A stretch of 64,000 bases of DNA, taken from Hyposmocoma kahamanoa. Lineage: Eukaryota > Arthropoda > Insecta > Lepidoptera > Cosmopterigidae. How positions within the stretch are numbered: position 1 is the stretch's first letter; each line of letters begins with the position of its first letter. Shown piece by piece: positions 21,781 to 32,394 of the stretch. The notes under the pieces are model-generated. The model made no database searches. It was given only the letters and a program-made list of their open reading frames with translations, and had not been told where the DNA came from. The position numbers and the translations under genes are program-made. The stretch covers positions 14,192,525-14,256,524 of the forward strand of contig NW_020653726.1 of NCBI RefSeq assembly GCF_003589595.1, in the 5' to 3' direction.

Positions 21781-22330
21781 TGGAAACAAAACAACCTCTA
21801 CGGTTTTTACTCATTCTCCACAGGGGCTTAAAAATGAGTGTTATTGAGATTATACAGAAATTTTGTGGTTATATACTGGATGGATTATACATTGGAAAGC
21901 AAATATTTGCAGCAATTGTAGAAACTTAAGAATTCGATAAATGTTAGTGATAAGCCTGTCATTATATTTAATTTGACGAGTTTTCATAATTTGAATTTGA
22001 AAAGTTGATCCAATTATGAAATTAAATTTATATTTTTATTTATTGATCTGTGATGATGATGTTTCATTAATTACTATGATAATGATATATTTTGAATGAA
22101 TTTGTTTTTATTTTGTTGCAAGCGCGTGCAAGCGTATAGATCGAAAGAAAGAACAATAAAATTCTCCAGAGCAATAATGCTGTACAAATGCTTATGCCAC
22201 TGACACCGTACAATGTATTAATGTAAACTAGTCATTAGTTGTTATTATTTTTGTATTTATAAATTTTTTTTTTAAATTTATTTATTATTAGTATATTAAT
22301 TTATATTTTAGTTATTTTGTACCTCCATAA
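21781..22330. other. AT-rich DNA between the RTE fragment and the LINE A 3' end
   Basis: Very AT-rich sequence with no recognisable coding or repeat structure. LINE A resumes at about 22330. Confidence 0.4.
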
Positions 22331-22336
22331 ATTACA

Positions 22337-22573
22337 ATTTAAAATATCCTGCTTAAAATGCACATGATCTCCTCCCCATCGTGCGCTTACTGTAACTACT
22401 CTAACCAATCCTTGCATCATATATTTTTCGATTGCCCACATTTTTCTATCGCTAGAATAATCCTCATCGATAACTTTCTTGAACTGTATAAAACCCCTGA
22501 AAACGTCTCACTTTCTTTACCAGATCTCCTGAAAAATCAAGAATGTTATCCAATTTTATATTATTTCTTATGA
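22337..22573 (+). pseudogene. LINE A ORF2 C-terminal segment
   Basis: The segment holds SPSCAYCNYSNQSLHHIFFDC, a Cys/His motif that aligns with the last 90 residues of LINE B ORF2 (CTECNLDFDQTLDHIIFDC). It then runs through LLKNQECYPILYYFL to a stop at 22573. It shows where LINE A resumes after the insertion. Confidence 0.85.
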
Positions 22574-22809
22574 AGCACTATCGAAGACATTTAATTCTTG
22601 TAATGGTATACAAGAAAGAGTACTCTGTCTTGGCTGTATGGCGCATTAGTGCCTTTGCTTTTTCCAATGGAAAAAACAGTTTAAAAAATATTTGACATGA
22701 CACATGTGGTTTGAGGTTATTTCAGTGTTTGTTTACTTCAAAAATCATTAAATACAGTCTAGATTGGTGCAGTGGCGGAATAGACTTAGTGATATAAACA
22801 TTAGACAAG

Positions 22810-23502
22810 ATGGTAAGTGGTTTATTAACATGCGTTAAATAAAATTTCCAATGTAAATAGCGCTAATGGAAAATGTTTAACTCCCAGGGAAAGCAACGAA
22901 AGACTAGGAAGATCGTCGAAAGGAAATTCGCTAAAATGAAGAAATTGATAAGCCCTAGCGATAGTCGTATCAAGGAAAGTGAGAGAGCAGCACCGAAAAA
23001 GAAAAAGGCGGAGAATCCACACGAGTTGAAATTACGGGAAGTACCACAAGCGAGCTCTGCACTATTCTTCCAGTACAACACGCAACTCGGTCCACCATAC
23101 CACATTCTGGTGGATACGAATTTCATTAATTTCTCAATTAAGAACAAACTTGATATAGTGCAAAATATGATGGATTGCCTGTACGCTAAATGCATTCCCT
23201 ACATTACGGACTGTGTTCTAGGAGAGTTAGAGAAACTTGGTCGTAAATATCGCGTAGCTTTAAAGATAATAAAGGATCCTCGTTTCGAGAGATTAGCTTG
23301 CCTTCATAAGGGTACATATGCTGATGACTGTATAACACAAAGAGTGACACAGCACAAATGTTACATTGTAGCTACAAATGACAAAGATTTGAAAAAGAGG
23401 ATCAGAAAAATTCCTGGCGTGCCAATAATGTATGTGGCTGAACATAAATATACTATAGAGAGAATGCCTGATGCATATGGGGCTCCTAAAGGAGCCATCT
23501 AG
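22810..23502 (+). CDS. FCF1: rRNA-processing protein FCF1 (PIN domain)
   Basis: A PIN-domain component of the small-subunit processome, acting in the nucleolus in 18S rRNA maturation. Exon 1 is only the ATG at 22810-22812, followed at once by GTAAGT. Exon 2 starts at 22888 after a CTCCCAG acceptor and reads GKQRKTRK, so the mature start is MGKQRKTRK, as in other animals. An upstream ATG at 22873 lies in the intron and is not the start. The product is 205 residues. Conserved blocks are [57 protein letters not shown] and [11 protein letters not shown], ending [12 protein letters not shown]. The Asp in LVDTNF and the YADD acidic positions are those of the PIN fold. Its 3' end is convergent with DMAP1. 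Confidence 0.97.
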
Positions 23503-23814
23503 TTGTAAGTTAGAGTAAATTTTGTTTATATTGAATACTTGTGTTTTATTTTGATCTTTTTATGTAGGCCAGAATACTGCCTTCTGAATGAAAAAGGGCA
23601 CAACTGTTGTATAAAGTACGCATAGTTGTGCCTTTTTTCTTCATGAAGGCAGAATAGCTGACATCCAAATATTACCCCTCCTGTGAAGTTCTGAATTTAC
23701 GATGTTAATAGTTTTCGAAATATTAGTTTTTGAAAATTCTAAAAGTTAAGCCCAGGGTGATATGCTAATATTGGATTTCCTTTTTAAATTTTTTTTATTG
23801 AATTGGTATTCAAT

Positions 23815-24050
23815 TATTTTTATGTTAATGTACTCCACTAGTTTGTTATAATTATTAATACAAAGATTGATCACTCAGAAAAAATTACTTCAATCCGGCT
23901 GGATTCGAACCGACGTCTTCTAGCATACCATACCAGACGCTATACCAAGTAAGCCACGGAGTGAACTAGCGGACTTGACGAATTTTGCTGTGTGCTTGTG
24001 ACGTATCTTTGTACTTTTTAACCGTAGCGCCATCTATGATATTTCGTCAT
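23815..24050 (-). mobile_element. tRNA-derived SINE-like repeat, family S2, copy 1
   Basis: On the minus strand a tRNA-like segment at about 23963-23890 has ccgtggcttacttggta (A-box like) and cggttcgaatcc (B-box). It is joined to a body sharing ttgttataattattaatac with the copy at 34790-35010. The sequence flanking the head (tctttgtactttttaac) also matches. It is not a functional tRNA gene because the cloverleaf pairing is poor. Confidence 0.75.
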
Positions 24051-24065
24051 CATATTGTATTTCCA

Positions 24066-24205
24066 GGGGCTTTACCATGAACCCTTATTACGATTCAGTT
24101 TAGGACCTGAAAATGAATCGTAGTGAGACAGTGTATATCACCATCCCGCTTTTTTGGCGTTACAAACCTAACTGAACCGTAATAAGAGTTCATGGTAAGG
24201 CCCCC
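24066..24205. mobile_element. Foldback MITE, about 140 bp
   Basis: The ends are inverted repeats of about 40 bp. The left starts ggggctttaccatgaac, and the right complement starts gggggccttaccatgaact, followed by cttattacg and cagttagg matches. It lies between the convergent FCF1 and DMAP1 genes. The target duplication is not clear. Confidence 0.8.
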
Positions 24206-24544
24206 TTCTTTTTTTTAGTGTATTATTTGGCTTCTGTCCAAGGCCCCTGTTGTATTTAGATATTGTAAAATTATCATAGTGCATTATTAAATCTGAACTG
24301 CAAATAGTTCAGTGTAGGCTTACACCAAACTATTTGATTATAAATAACACAATTGTATATGAAAACAAGAGAAATAAATTTCTTTAATTTGTAATGCAGT
24401 TATTAATTATCCAGTATTTTTTAAGTACAAACAACAGCCAAATATTAAAACTATGTCCTTAATAATTTTTATATATTTATTATTATATCATCACTTAAAA
24501 TGAGTTGCTATAATAATAGGGCTATCTGAATAACATAATCAATG

Positions 24545-27500
24545 CTAGATAGTGGTATTATGAGCACTTGGAGAGCCAACAACGTCAATGATCTCTCCCC
24601 CTGTGGGTTTTGCTTCACTGTCATTTGATGTACTACATATTGACGGGGGTATTGTCAGGGTCTGAAAGAAATATAAATTTTATATGTTTTAAATTTAATA
24701 CAATAAAGACAATTATCGACACTACCTTACTACACAGTTTTTTGAAATAGAGCTATATAATTTTATAGCTCTATTTCAATATATATTAGCTAATAAATTT
24801 AAGTAAATATGTCCATGTTAATCTACCATGAATATTTATTAAATTGTATGCCATATCATTGGAATATACTTTAACTACAATCAAAACAAACTGCCCATAT
24901 CATACAGAAAAAAAACAATGCTGAAAATCTTCACCTTTCCTGGGTTCAGTGCCTCGTATTGATGTCGCAGGGCTTGCAGGTCGAACTCGCAGGCAGTGAG
25001 AGCGTTTTTGAGATCAAGCGCCAGTGCTAGGTCTGATCGGAGTTCATTGAAGTGCTTGCAGATTTCTTCCGTCGGCGTTGGCGCAATGTCTACCGAAAAT
25101 AATTGCTTTAGTGTTATGTTTGCATATACATATACTTTATGCCCTTTTCCCATTGGGGTAAGCAGAGACAAAATAGTTACATTTGCTACTATGCTGATAC
25201 ACATTATTCGCCTCAACAATATGTATCAGTGCTTCTATGTAACATTTACAAAATTATCAAAAAAAAATATCTTTTATAGAAAGGTAACAATACCAATATT
25301 CATAGTCCGTAGCTCCTGTTCAATAGCTTTAGTTTTGCGTTGTCCGACGCCGGGCGGCAATTTCATGCGCTGCGACCTTAGCCATACGCCGGTGCCGCGC
25401 GCTTCCGGGAATTTTATGCCTGACCATTCTACAGTCTGAAAGCATAAGTAAAATAAAGTAAGTATTTTACCATCACATTACGACATATTTATCTTTACCA
25501 TTCAACGCTCGAATTCAGCAGCGGACATCCCATATGCATAGTACATACCACACTCTCTACTGCTCTTATAGGCCTCTGTTGAGATGAAAGCTTCTTCTTA
25601 TGCAGCTTCCTATCATGTCTCCTTGCAATGTTAGCGGCAGTGTTAGGAGTGTTGGCACTTTCTGTTACATTCACTTGAGCAACAGGGTGAATATTACCAC
25701 TGTCGGCTCTTGAAATCAACTTTTGTAGATCTTGAGTTTTCCTTTCCCTTTCTCGTTTTCTTGCTTCAATCTTCTTCAATTCGGAGAGAAGCATTTGTTC
25801 TTCGTCAATCTATGGGGTAACAAGCAAAAGCAGATTTAAAAAAAACAACCATTTTCAAAGATTTTTTGCATTCACAGTCAACTTCTGTAATATAGGAGTT
25901 GGGTTTACCTGTTCTTGGGTTCTGTCAAACAGTCTTTTCAGTTGATCCTTCCGCTTCCGCTCATGTTCGGCGTCGTACTGATAAATCCGTTTTTCTCCAT
26001 TGACCATGGTCACAGTATTTGACCATGGATTTGTTTTTACCTGACAAATTTAGAGTAAAAATAAATATTACATTTATTATACATTTTATGTGATACTTAT
26101 ACGTGGTATGTCTGGAATACATTATTTTAAAGGGTAACATAATGAAATAAGATGTACACCTGTACAAAATCTATATCCATTGATTAATTATATTCTGCAA
26201 TTTTGGTGAGCAAAATTTCACATACCTACTATAGGTTTGTGGTTTGTACTATATTTAATTTGTCTGTCATTTAAATCTGACGAAAATTTACCTTGCTTAA
26301 TATACCACAGATATTATAATATCTCTCTTTAAGATCCTCAACACTGCGGTCTCTAAAAGCAGCCCGGTCCCATCGGTCATGTATGACAATGAACCGCAGG
26401 TCAAATCTCTGGCAAAGGTCCATCAAGTGATCTGTCTCAGCCTGACTCCAGTCTTCTGACTTCAGGAATTGATTATACTCTGATTCTGAGTAAGATGGTA
26501 TTGATACTTGCTGTAACAAGGCAATGAAATATCATGTGGGTCTTTTAGTATTATGCGTCCAAACAATGTATAATAAAATAAGACAAGTATGGTAACTTTC
26601 TACAAACACAGCAGTGTGGCTTGTATGTGTGTCAGACGCCATGTCAGACGCACACATTCACATAATATCTGCGATACACTCACGTTGAATAGCACTGGTG
26701 TGTGTCTATACACAGCGTGTGGCGGGCGCACACACATAGAAGCCGCGCTGCAACGTTTGTACAGAATTACCATACTTGTCTTATTATACAATGCTTTTTG
26801 GTTCAGGCATTAGTGCCAGAATAGTTCTCAATTGAGAGGTTGAAGGTTCACTGTTGCCACATGTGCCTATGACTACAATTTTTAAGTTATATATAATACT
26901 CATGTACATTTGTGAAAGTTTAGCAGCAATAACTCGGTAATGGTGAAGGAAAACTTTCAGTGTCTTTGAGAGATAAGTTTAAAGAACTTATCATTTTTAC
27001 ACTCGAGTTACAGAACATTTTTGAAAATTGTAATTTATGTCAAGAATAGTATTTTTTGAAATGAAAAATAGTGCCAAACATAACATTAATATGAGAAATA
27101 AAAATAAACTGGCTATTCTTGATAGTCGTCTTCACAGACTCATAAATTTATGTAAGGGGTAATGTTTCGCTACTACACACACAAGGTTTAAAACAGTGAA
27201 GCAAAAAGTTTATACTTAAGTTTATAGTTTCTGTGTACTTGGAGGACAAAAATCCTTGGTAGTGACACATTTAGCAATTTAAATTAATATTCACATCATA
27301 ATATTTACATCAAACATATCACACCCTGAAGAGTACAGCAATGTCTAGACAAAGATAGACTGATGTTTTAATTTACATATTTAATTACTAATCTATTAAT
27401 TTAATGATGTAGGGGAATGAATCAATAAAATATTCTTCCAACGAGTAAAGCATTTTATGCTATGTGTATTATTAATGCAACAGAATTAGAGATTTGGTAA

Positions 27501-28093
27501 GTTTATTTTGCGCTCTTTCCCTCTCCCAATAACAACAAACAAAGAATTTAATACAATTTTTAGTTTTAATACGTACCTTGTTGAATTGAGCAAAAGGATA
27601 CTCTTTGGCCTCATCTGAAGCTCTCTTCCAGTGATAGAAGACGGCATTGTCTTTGCGTGCAGGGTTTGTGAATGGTGCCCATACCCATTTTCTCACTTTA
27701 CGCATACCCAGCTTTGCTTTTGTCTGCTTATATGCTTTGCCTGGAACAAGAGTATGGCTTAATTTTCATCTTGCTATATAGTATAGAGGTTGACATACTG
27801 TACATTAGAATTTATTTTTATTAAAACGAGTTGTTAGTAATATATAGGAAATAATTTAAATATATCATAAATTACTGAAACTTCTTACCAGTATCTGTGG
27901 GAAGAAGTGGTGGCAAATCATTGTTGTCATTATAGAGAAGAGCAAAAACTTCCCTGTGCATACCCTCGGGCCTCTTCACGGCCTTAGCGGTTACATACTT
28001 CTTCTTAGCTTTATCTCCGTGGATGATACTGTCCCGACTCACTTCAGACGCCGCTGGATGCTCAATGTCCAAAATATCCAGAATATCAGCCAT
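24545..28093 (-). CDS. DMAP1: DNA methyltransferase 1-associated protein 1 (SANT/Myb-like), eight exons
   Basis: A nuclear subunit of the NuA4/TIP60 and SRCAP-type chromatin complexes. Exons (minus): 28093-27889, 27740-27577, 26510-26292, 26040-25909, 25809-25549, 25435-25294, 25089-24935 and 24661-24545. All phases agree and the total is 1395 nt, 464 residues, near the usual family length. Exon 1 starts MADILDILDIEHP. Exon 2 holds KVRKWVWAPFTNPAR. Exon 3 is the SANT-like domain (SESEYNQFLKSEDWSQAE, TDHLMDLCQRFDLRF, IHDRWD). Exon 5 is a basic coiled coil (ELKKIEARKRERERKTQDL). Exon 6 holds GVWLRSQRMKLPPGVGQRK and exon 7 NELRSDLALALDLKNAL. A minus-strand AATAAA lies at 24476-24481. A foldback MITE occupies part of the second intron. 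Confidence 0.96.
26564..26793. mobile_element. Foldback MITE in a DMAP1 intron
   Basis: The ends are inverted repeats approaching 100 bp. The left has caatgtataataaaataaga and the right complement has cattgtataataagacaag, both continuing with aagtatggtaa. Because the two halves are inverted copies, similar peptides can be read from both strands. Those open frames are artefacts. Confidence 0.85.
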
Positions 28094-28602
28094 TTTACAC
28101 TAACAAAATCACTATTGTTTTTATTGGAGAACTAAACGTGATACAGATTGAAGTCTGTGGTGTATACACAAGCCTATTAGATGACTATATATATACATAT
28201 ATACGTGGACAATTTTGATGTATTGATCGCAATCACTAAATGCAATTGCTGCACGTATTTAGAATTAAATAAACTCTTATCATAATTTAAAACGCCCTAT
28301 CTATACGTTACTATAGAAAAGCATTTTTTTTCTGAAGGCCAATTTTTTTTTCTTTTCTTCTTCTTTCCATAAAGGAAAAGGCAAAGGTTTTACACCATAC
28401 AGCCAAGTCTTGGTACATTATTCTTTTTTGGTGAAAAATAAAGGCATACGCCAAGTCTTCATTTCATTATACATTTTAAAGGCGATAAGCCTCGTCTTCG
28501 GTGGTCAAGTCAGGGTATAAAATTCCAATTCCGGTTAAAATTTCAACTCCGAGTGTTCGTCAAGTCCAGTGATCGACAATTCCGATTAATGCAAAATCCA
28601 TT

Positions 28603-31600
28603 CTAAAGATCTTCTATTGTAGAACAAATGAAATTATAAATATGATTGTAAGTTTCAGGATTCTTGAGAAGTTCTTGAGTACCGCGCGGGATCGGACTCG
28701 AAGGTTGGTAAATAGATATTAGCTTATCAATTAAGGCTAAGCGCTGAATATTATAATTGGGGCAGTCAAATATTATATGGTCCAGTGTTTGATCAAAGTC
28801 TAAGTTGCATTCTGTGCATTTAGGCGACAGGGCTATTTTCATCCTATGTAAATGAGCATTGATGCGACAGTGGCCAAATCGTAAACGAGATATAACAGTA
28901 TAAAATTTTCTTCCTTTGTATTGTTGTGATTTGGAAAACCAAGGTTTTTTCCCAATATCTTGATTAATTGAAGCGTACCAAGAACCTTTACGTATTTTAA
29001 TATCGTTCCAACGAGTAAACCATTCAGAGAGGATATCTTTCTTGATCTTGGATATTAGGTCTGTATAATGGACACCATATGAGACAGTGGTGCCCTCATC
29101 AGTGTCCTGGCATCTATTGAAGTTGCATGCAGTTTTCGCAAGGAAATCTGCGCTTTCATTGCCTCTCACACCTACATGCGCCGGTGTCCACATAAATTCC
29201 ACGTGAATGTTGTCATTACGTAGTTGCAACCACGTTTCCTTAATATCGTAAATAATAAAATTAACTTTGCTATTCATAGTTGTGCTTTGTAGAGACTTTA
29301 AGACGCTCATACTATCCGTCACAATAAGCCATCTGTTAGTTTGTTTGCTTTGTTTTATAAACTGGAGAACTTTAAGAATAGCCAGAGATTCCGCAGAAAA
29401 GATACTAAAACATTCTGTTAGCTTCTCTCCGTAACCGAATTTTAAATGTGGTACGTAAAAAGCAAATGAAGAGGTAAATGCCGACTTTGAACCATCCGTG
29501 TAAATTGGTATCAAATCTTTAAAAGTGGAAATTTTCTGATATATTTCTTCTTTGGTTTTCAAGTTTAGGTCAATGTGAATAGGGATGGTAATATATTTGC
29601 TTTCGTAGCTTCCATTAAAACAAGTCCAGTTCTGTTCACTTGTATATAGTTTATTGCGCAGTTTTATTTCATTTATGTATGAAAAGTCATGAAGAATAAA
29701 CGGGGCAGAAGATAGTTCACGGAAGGAAAAGGAATTATATAAATTATATATTTTTTTTAAAAGAAGATTTGGATCTAACGAACATAAATGGAGAAGAAAA
29801 TTAAATTTTAGATATTTAAATCGCAGGATTAAAGGGGGAACATTACATTCCACCTGCAAGGAATTAATTGGAGTAGTTCTGAAAGCACCTGTAATAGTTC
29901 TTAAGCTGTGGTTCTGGAGAATATCCAATTTCTGGACCAACTTATCATTTGATGCGTAGCAAAGGAAACCATATTCGAAGTGACTGCGTACTAAAGACTT
30001 ATACAAATTCAATAGTATTTTGGGATCTGAACCCCAATAGGTTGATGATAATGATTTTAAAATATTTAATGCCTTTGAAGCTCGTGCGGTAATGTGCTCG
30101 ACATATTTATTCCAGGACATGTTTTTCATAAAAGTAACACCTAAAAATCTTACGGAGTCTACAAAAGATAACTCTAAATTATTATAAAAAAGTTTGTAAT
30201 GTTTTCTTTTAATGCCCACTCCATTAAAAATAACTACTTTGGTCTTATCAGCATTTATGTCTAAGTTTAAATATTTGAAATAATTATTTAATTTACTTAA
30301 AGCAAGATTTAATTTGTTTATAGTCAATTGTAAATCTGAGCCTGAGGAATAAACCACAAGATCATCAGCATATTGCAAGTTGCTTACTTCTGAACCCAAA
30401 ACATAGTTGAGCTTGTTTATATACAACAGAAACACTAAAGGGCTTAATATCCCACCTTGACATACACCTTTAAAAGACTCTCTGGGGCCAATCAGATAAT
30501 TTTTAACCTTGGCATAAACTTCTCGTCCATGCAAAAACTTAAAAATCCATAGTACGATTTTTTTAGGTAATCCTAGCAACATTAACTCTTTTGACAGTAT
30601 GTGAAGATTGACATTATTAAACGCACCGATGATATCGAAAAAAATTGCGAACAATGTATTGTGCTGTTTAAAAGAATGAAAAATATCTAATTGAAGATGA
30701 GTTATACTCTCTCTAGCAGATCTACCTTTTCTAAAACCAAACTGGTTGGAGGGTAATATATTATTATGTTCTATATAGAATTCTAATCTCTGTTTTAAAA
30801 GTTGTTCAAATATTTTCCCCATACAAGATGTCAAAGTTATTGGCCTGTATGATTCATAATTATCCTTATCCTTATCTGGTTTAAGTGCAGGGATGAGACA
30901 ATCTGTTTTCCACTGTGTTGGTATTAAATCTGTAGCCCATAGAGAATTATAAATATTCAGTATTACTTTTCTAGAATCTATACTGGCATACTTTAGCATC
31001 TTGTATGGAATACCGTCAAGTCCGCAAGCTGTATCTCTCCGTGAAGATATCGCTGCATTAAACTCCCCTAGTGTAAACTGGTTTGTTAAGTATTCAGAGT
31101 GAGAAGCTGGTACAGACTGTTCAATTAAATTCAATGGAGACTCAACGGTGTCTGGTGTATATTTTTTAAGAAAATTATTGATCAAGTCTATGTTGGTTAT
31201 GACATTAGTGCTTTTGGGTTTCTTATTAAATTTTCTCATCATAGACCAGATATATGATAAAGGAGTTGTTCTGTTGAATGTTTCAGTTAGAGAATACCAG
31301 CTCAATTTTCTCTCATTATTTAAAATCAGTTTCCTTTGTGCCTGTTTTTGTTTAAAAGTCAAGTAATTTACTTCACTTGGATCTGCTTTAAAATTTAAGT
31401 ATGCTTGTTTGACATCTTTTACAGCATTTGCACAGTTTTGATTCCACCAAGCTAAAGGTATTCTTTGTTTTTTAGGTTTTGTCAAGGAGTGATATATATG
31501 TGAAGGTGCACACTTGTGTTGAATTAAAGTAGATTGTTCTGCAGCTACATTAATAATGGCAGTTAATTCTGAATATGACTTTAATGGATTGGAAAGGTCG

Positions 31601-32394
31601 AAGTTATGGTTTGACATCAAACTATCTAACACCTTTGTATATTTTTTAAAATCAATGTTTCTACTACTTAAATGATGAGGAAAAGGTATATTGTTTTGAT
31701 AATTAGGTACAGAATCATGGGAATTGTCATTAATTAATAATTTTGTTATTACAGGTAAATGAAAGCTACCAAGTGGGTCATCAGTTACTATCCAGTCAGA
31801 ATTAAGAGCCAAAGAAGGCGAAACAATGGTTAAATCCAAGGCATTGGGCTGCCAAATGTGTGAGCCAACAGTTGTAGGATGTCCATTATTAAGTATGACC
31901 AAACCATTTTCATCTGAACTTTCATAGATGTCACGACCCCTAGCATCGATAGATGAACATCCCCAAAGCAGGTGGTGGGCATTAAAGTCACCTGCTAGAA
32001 ATATTGGTTCCGGAATATTACGGATGAGATTATTTAACTTTTTCTTTGAAAACTGAAGAGTGCAATTACCTGGACTATATAGACTTATTATAGATAATTC
32101 TTTATTACAATATTTTAATCTAATAGCAATATTTTGAAGTGAATCATCATATTTTGTTTGTATACTAGTGTAATTTAATTTATTGTGAATTAGTATGGCT
32201 ACACCATTATGAGTGTTGCCTGAATCTAACCTAACCAAGTTATATTCTTTAAATCTTATTTTGTGATGTGGTTTTAGCCACGTTTCACAAATTACTGCAA
32301 TGTGAATATTGTTCTCATATAAAAATTGTGAAAAAATATGTCTATGGCACATTAAGCTCTGAGCATTCCATTGAACTATGTTCAGACTGTCCAT
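28603..32394 (-). CDS. LINE B ORF2: endonuclease / reverse transcriptase / RNase H polyprotein
   Basis: The 1263-residue frame is uninterrupted. The endonuclease starts SLNIVQWNAQSL, with ICETWLKP and LAGDFNAHHLLWG. Where the usual SDH box is expected it reads LGSFHLPV, so the Asp next to the His is replaced by Phe. The reverse transcriptase has ACGLDGIPYKML, YESYRPITLTS, SNQFGFRKGRS, FFDIIGAFNNV, GVCQGGILSPLVF and the catalytic LQYADDLVVYS. RNase H follows with IPIYTDGSK, FSAESLAIL, IVTDSMSVL and WTPAHVGVRGNESADFLAK, keeping the acidic residues. A C-terminal CTECNLDFDQTLDHIIFDC motif precedes the stop. Its ATG overlaps the ORF1 stop by one base (TAATG), so it is probably translated by termination-reinitiation. 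Confidence 0.94.
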   Translation of the reverse strand: MDSLNIVQWNAQSLMCHRHIFSQFLYENNIHIAVICETWLKPHHKIRFKEYNLVRLDSGNTHNGVAILIHNKLNYTSIQTKYDDSLQNIAIRLKYCNKELSIISLYSPGNCTLQFSKKKLNNLIRNIPEPIFLAGDFNAHHLLWGCSSIDARGRDIYESSDENGLVILNNGHPTTVGSHIWQPNALDLTIVSPSLALNSDWIVTDDPLGSFHLPVITKLLINDNSHDSVPNYQNNIPFPHHLSSRNIDFKKYTKVLDSLMSNHNFDLSNPLKSYSELTAIINVAAEQSTLIQHKCAPSHIYHSLTKPKKQRIPLAWWNQNCANAVKDVKQAYLNFKADPSEVNYLTFKQKQAQRKLILNNERKLSWYSLTETFNRTTPLSYIWSMMRKFNKKPKSTNVITNIDLINNFLKKYTPDTVESPLNLIEQSVPASHSEYLTNQFTLGEFNAAISSRRDTACGLDGIPYKMLKYASIDSRKVILNIYNSLWATDLIPTQWKTDCLIPALKPDKDKDNYESYRPITLTSCMGKIFEQLLKQRLEFYIEHNNILPSNQFGFRKGRSARESITHLQLDIFHSFKQHNTLFAIFFDIIGAFNNVNLHILSKELMLLGLPKKIVLWIFKFLHGREVYAKVKNYLIGPRESFKGVCQGGILSPLVFLLYINKLNYVLGSEVSNLQYADDLVVYSSGSDLQLTINKLNLALSKLNNYFKYLNLDINADKTKVVIFNGVGIKRKHYKLFYNNLELSFVDSVRFLGVTFMKNMSWNKYVEHITARASKALNILKSLSSTYWGSDPKILLNLYKSLVRSHFEYGFLCYASNDKLVQKLDILQNHSLRTITGAFRTTPINSLQVECNVPPLILRFKYLKFNFLLHLCSLDPNLLLKKIYNLYNSFSFRELSSAPFILHDFSYINEIKLRNKLYTSEQNWTCFNGSYESKYITIPIHIDLNLKTKEEIYQKISTFKDLIPIYTDGSKSAFTSSFAFYVPHLKFGYGEKLTECFSIFSAESLAILKVLQFIKQSKQTNRWLIVTDSMSVLKSLQSTTMNSKVNFIIYDIKETWLQLRNDNIHVEFMWTPAHVGVRGNESADFLAKTACNFNRCQDTDEGTTVSYGVHYTDLISKIKKDILSEWFTRWNDIKIRKGSWYASINQDIGKKPWFSKSQQYKGRKFYTVISRLRFGHCRINAHLHRMKIALSPKCTECNLDFDQTLDHIIFDCPNYNIQRLALIDKLISIYQPSSPIPRGTQELLKNPETYNHIYNFICSTIEDL

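Larger units (their letters stand above)
15440..22690 (+). mobile_element. I-like non-LTR retrotransposon (LINE A), degraded and interrupted
   Basis: ORF1 runs about 15486-16664 and ORF2 about 16933-20085. The last ORF2 codons and the 3' UTR resume at about 22330-22690. The element has accumulated a stop codon in ORF1 and several frameshifts in ORF2. Roughly 2.2 kb of foreign DNA (an uncharacterised block plus an RTE fragment) sits between the RNase H region and the C-terminal Cys/His motif. Compared with the intact LINE B, about 130 codons are missing at the junction. It ends about 120-200 bases upstream of FCF1. Confidence 0.85.

Noticed and set aside
23888..23965. tRNA gene
   Set aside because: A- and B-box-like motifs are present, but the arms do not pair as a cloverleaf and the segment belongs to a repeat with copies at 34790 and 55010.
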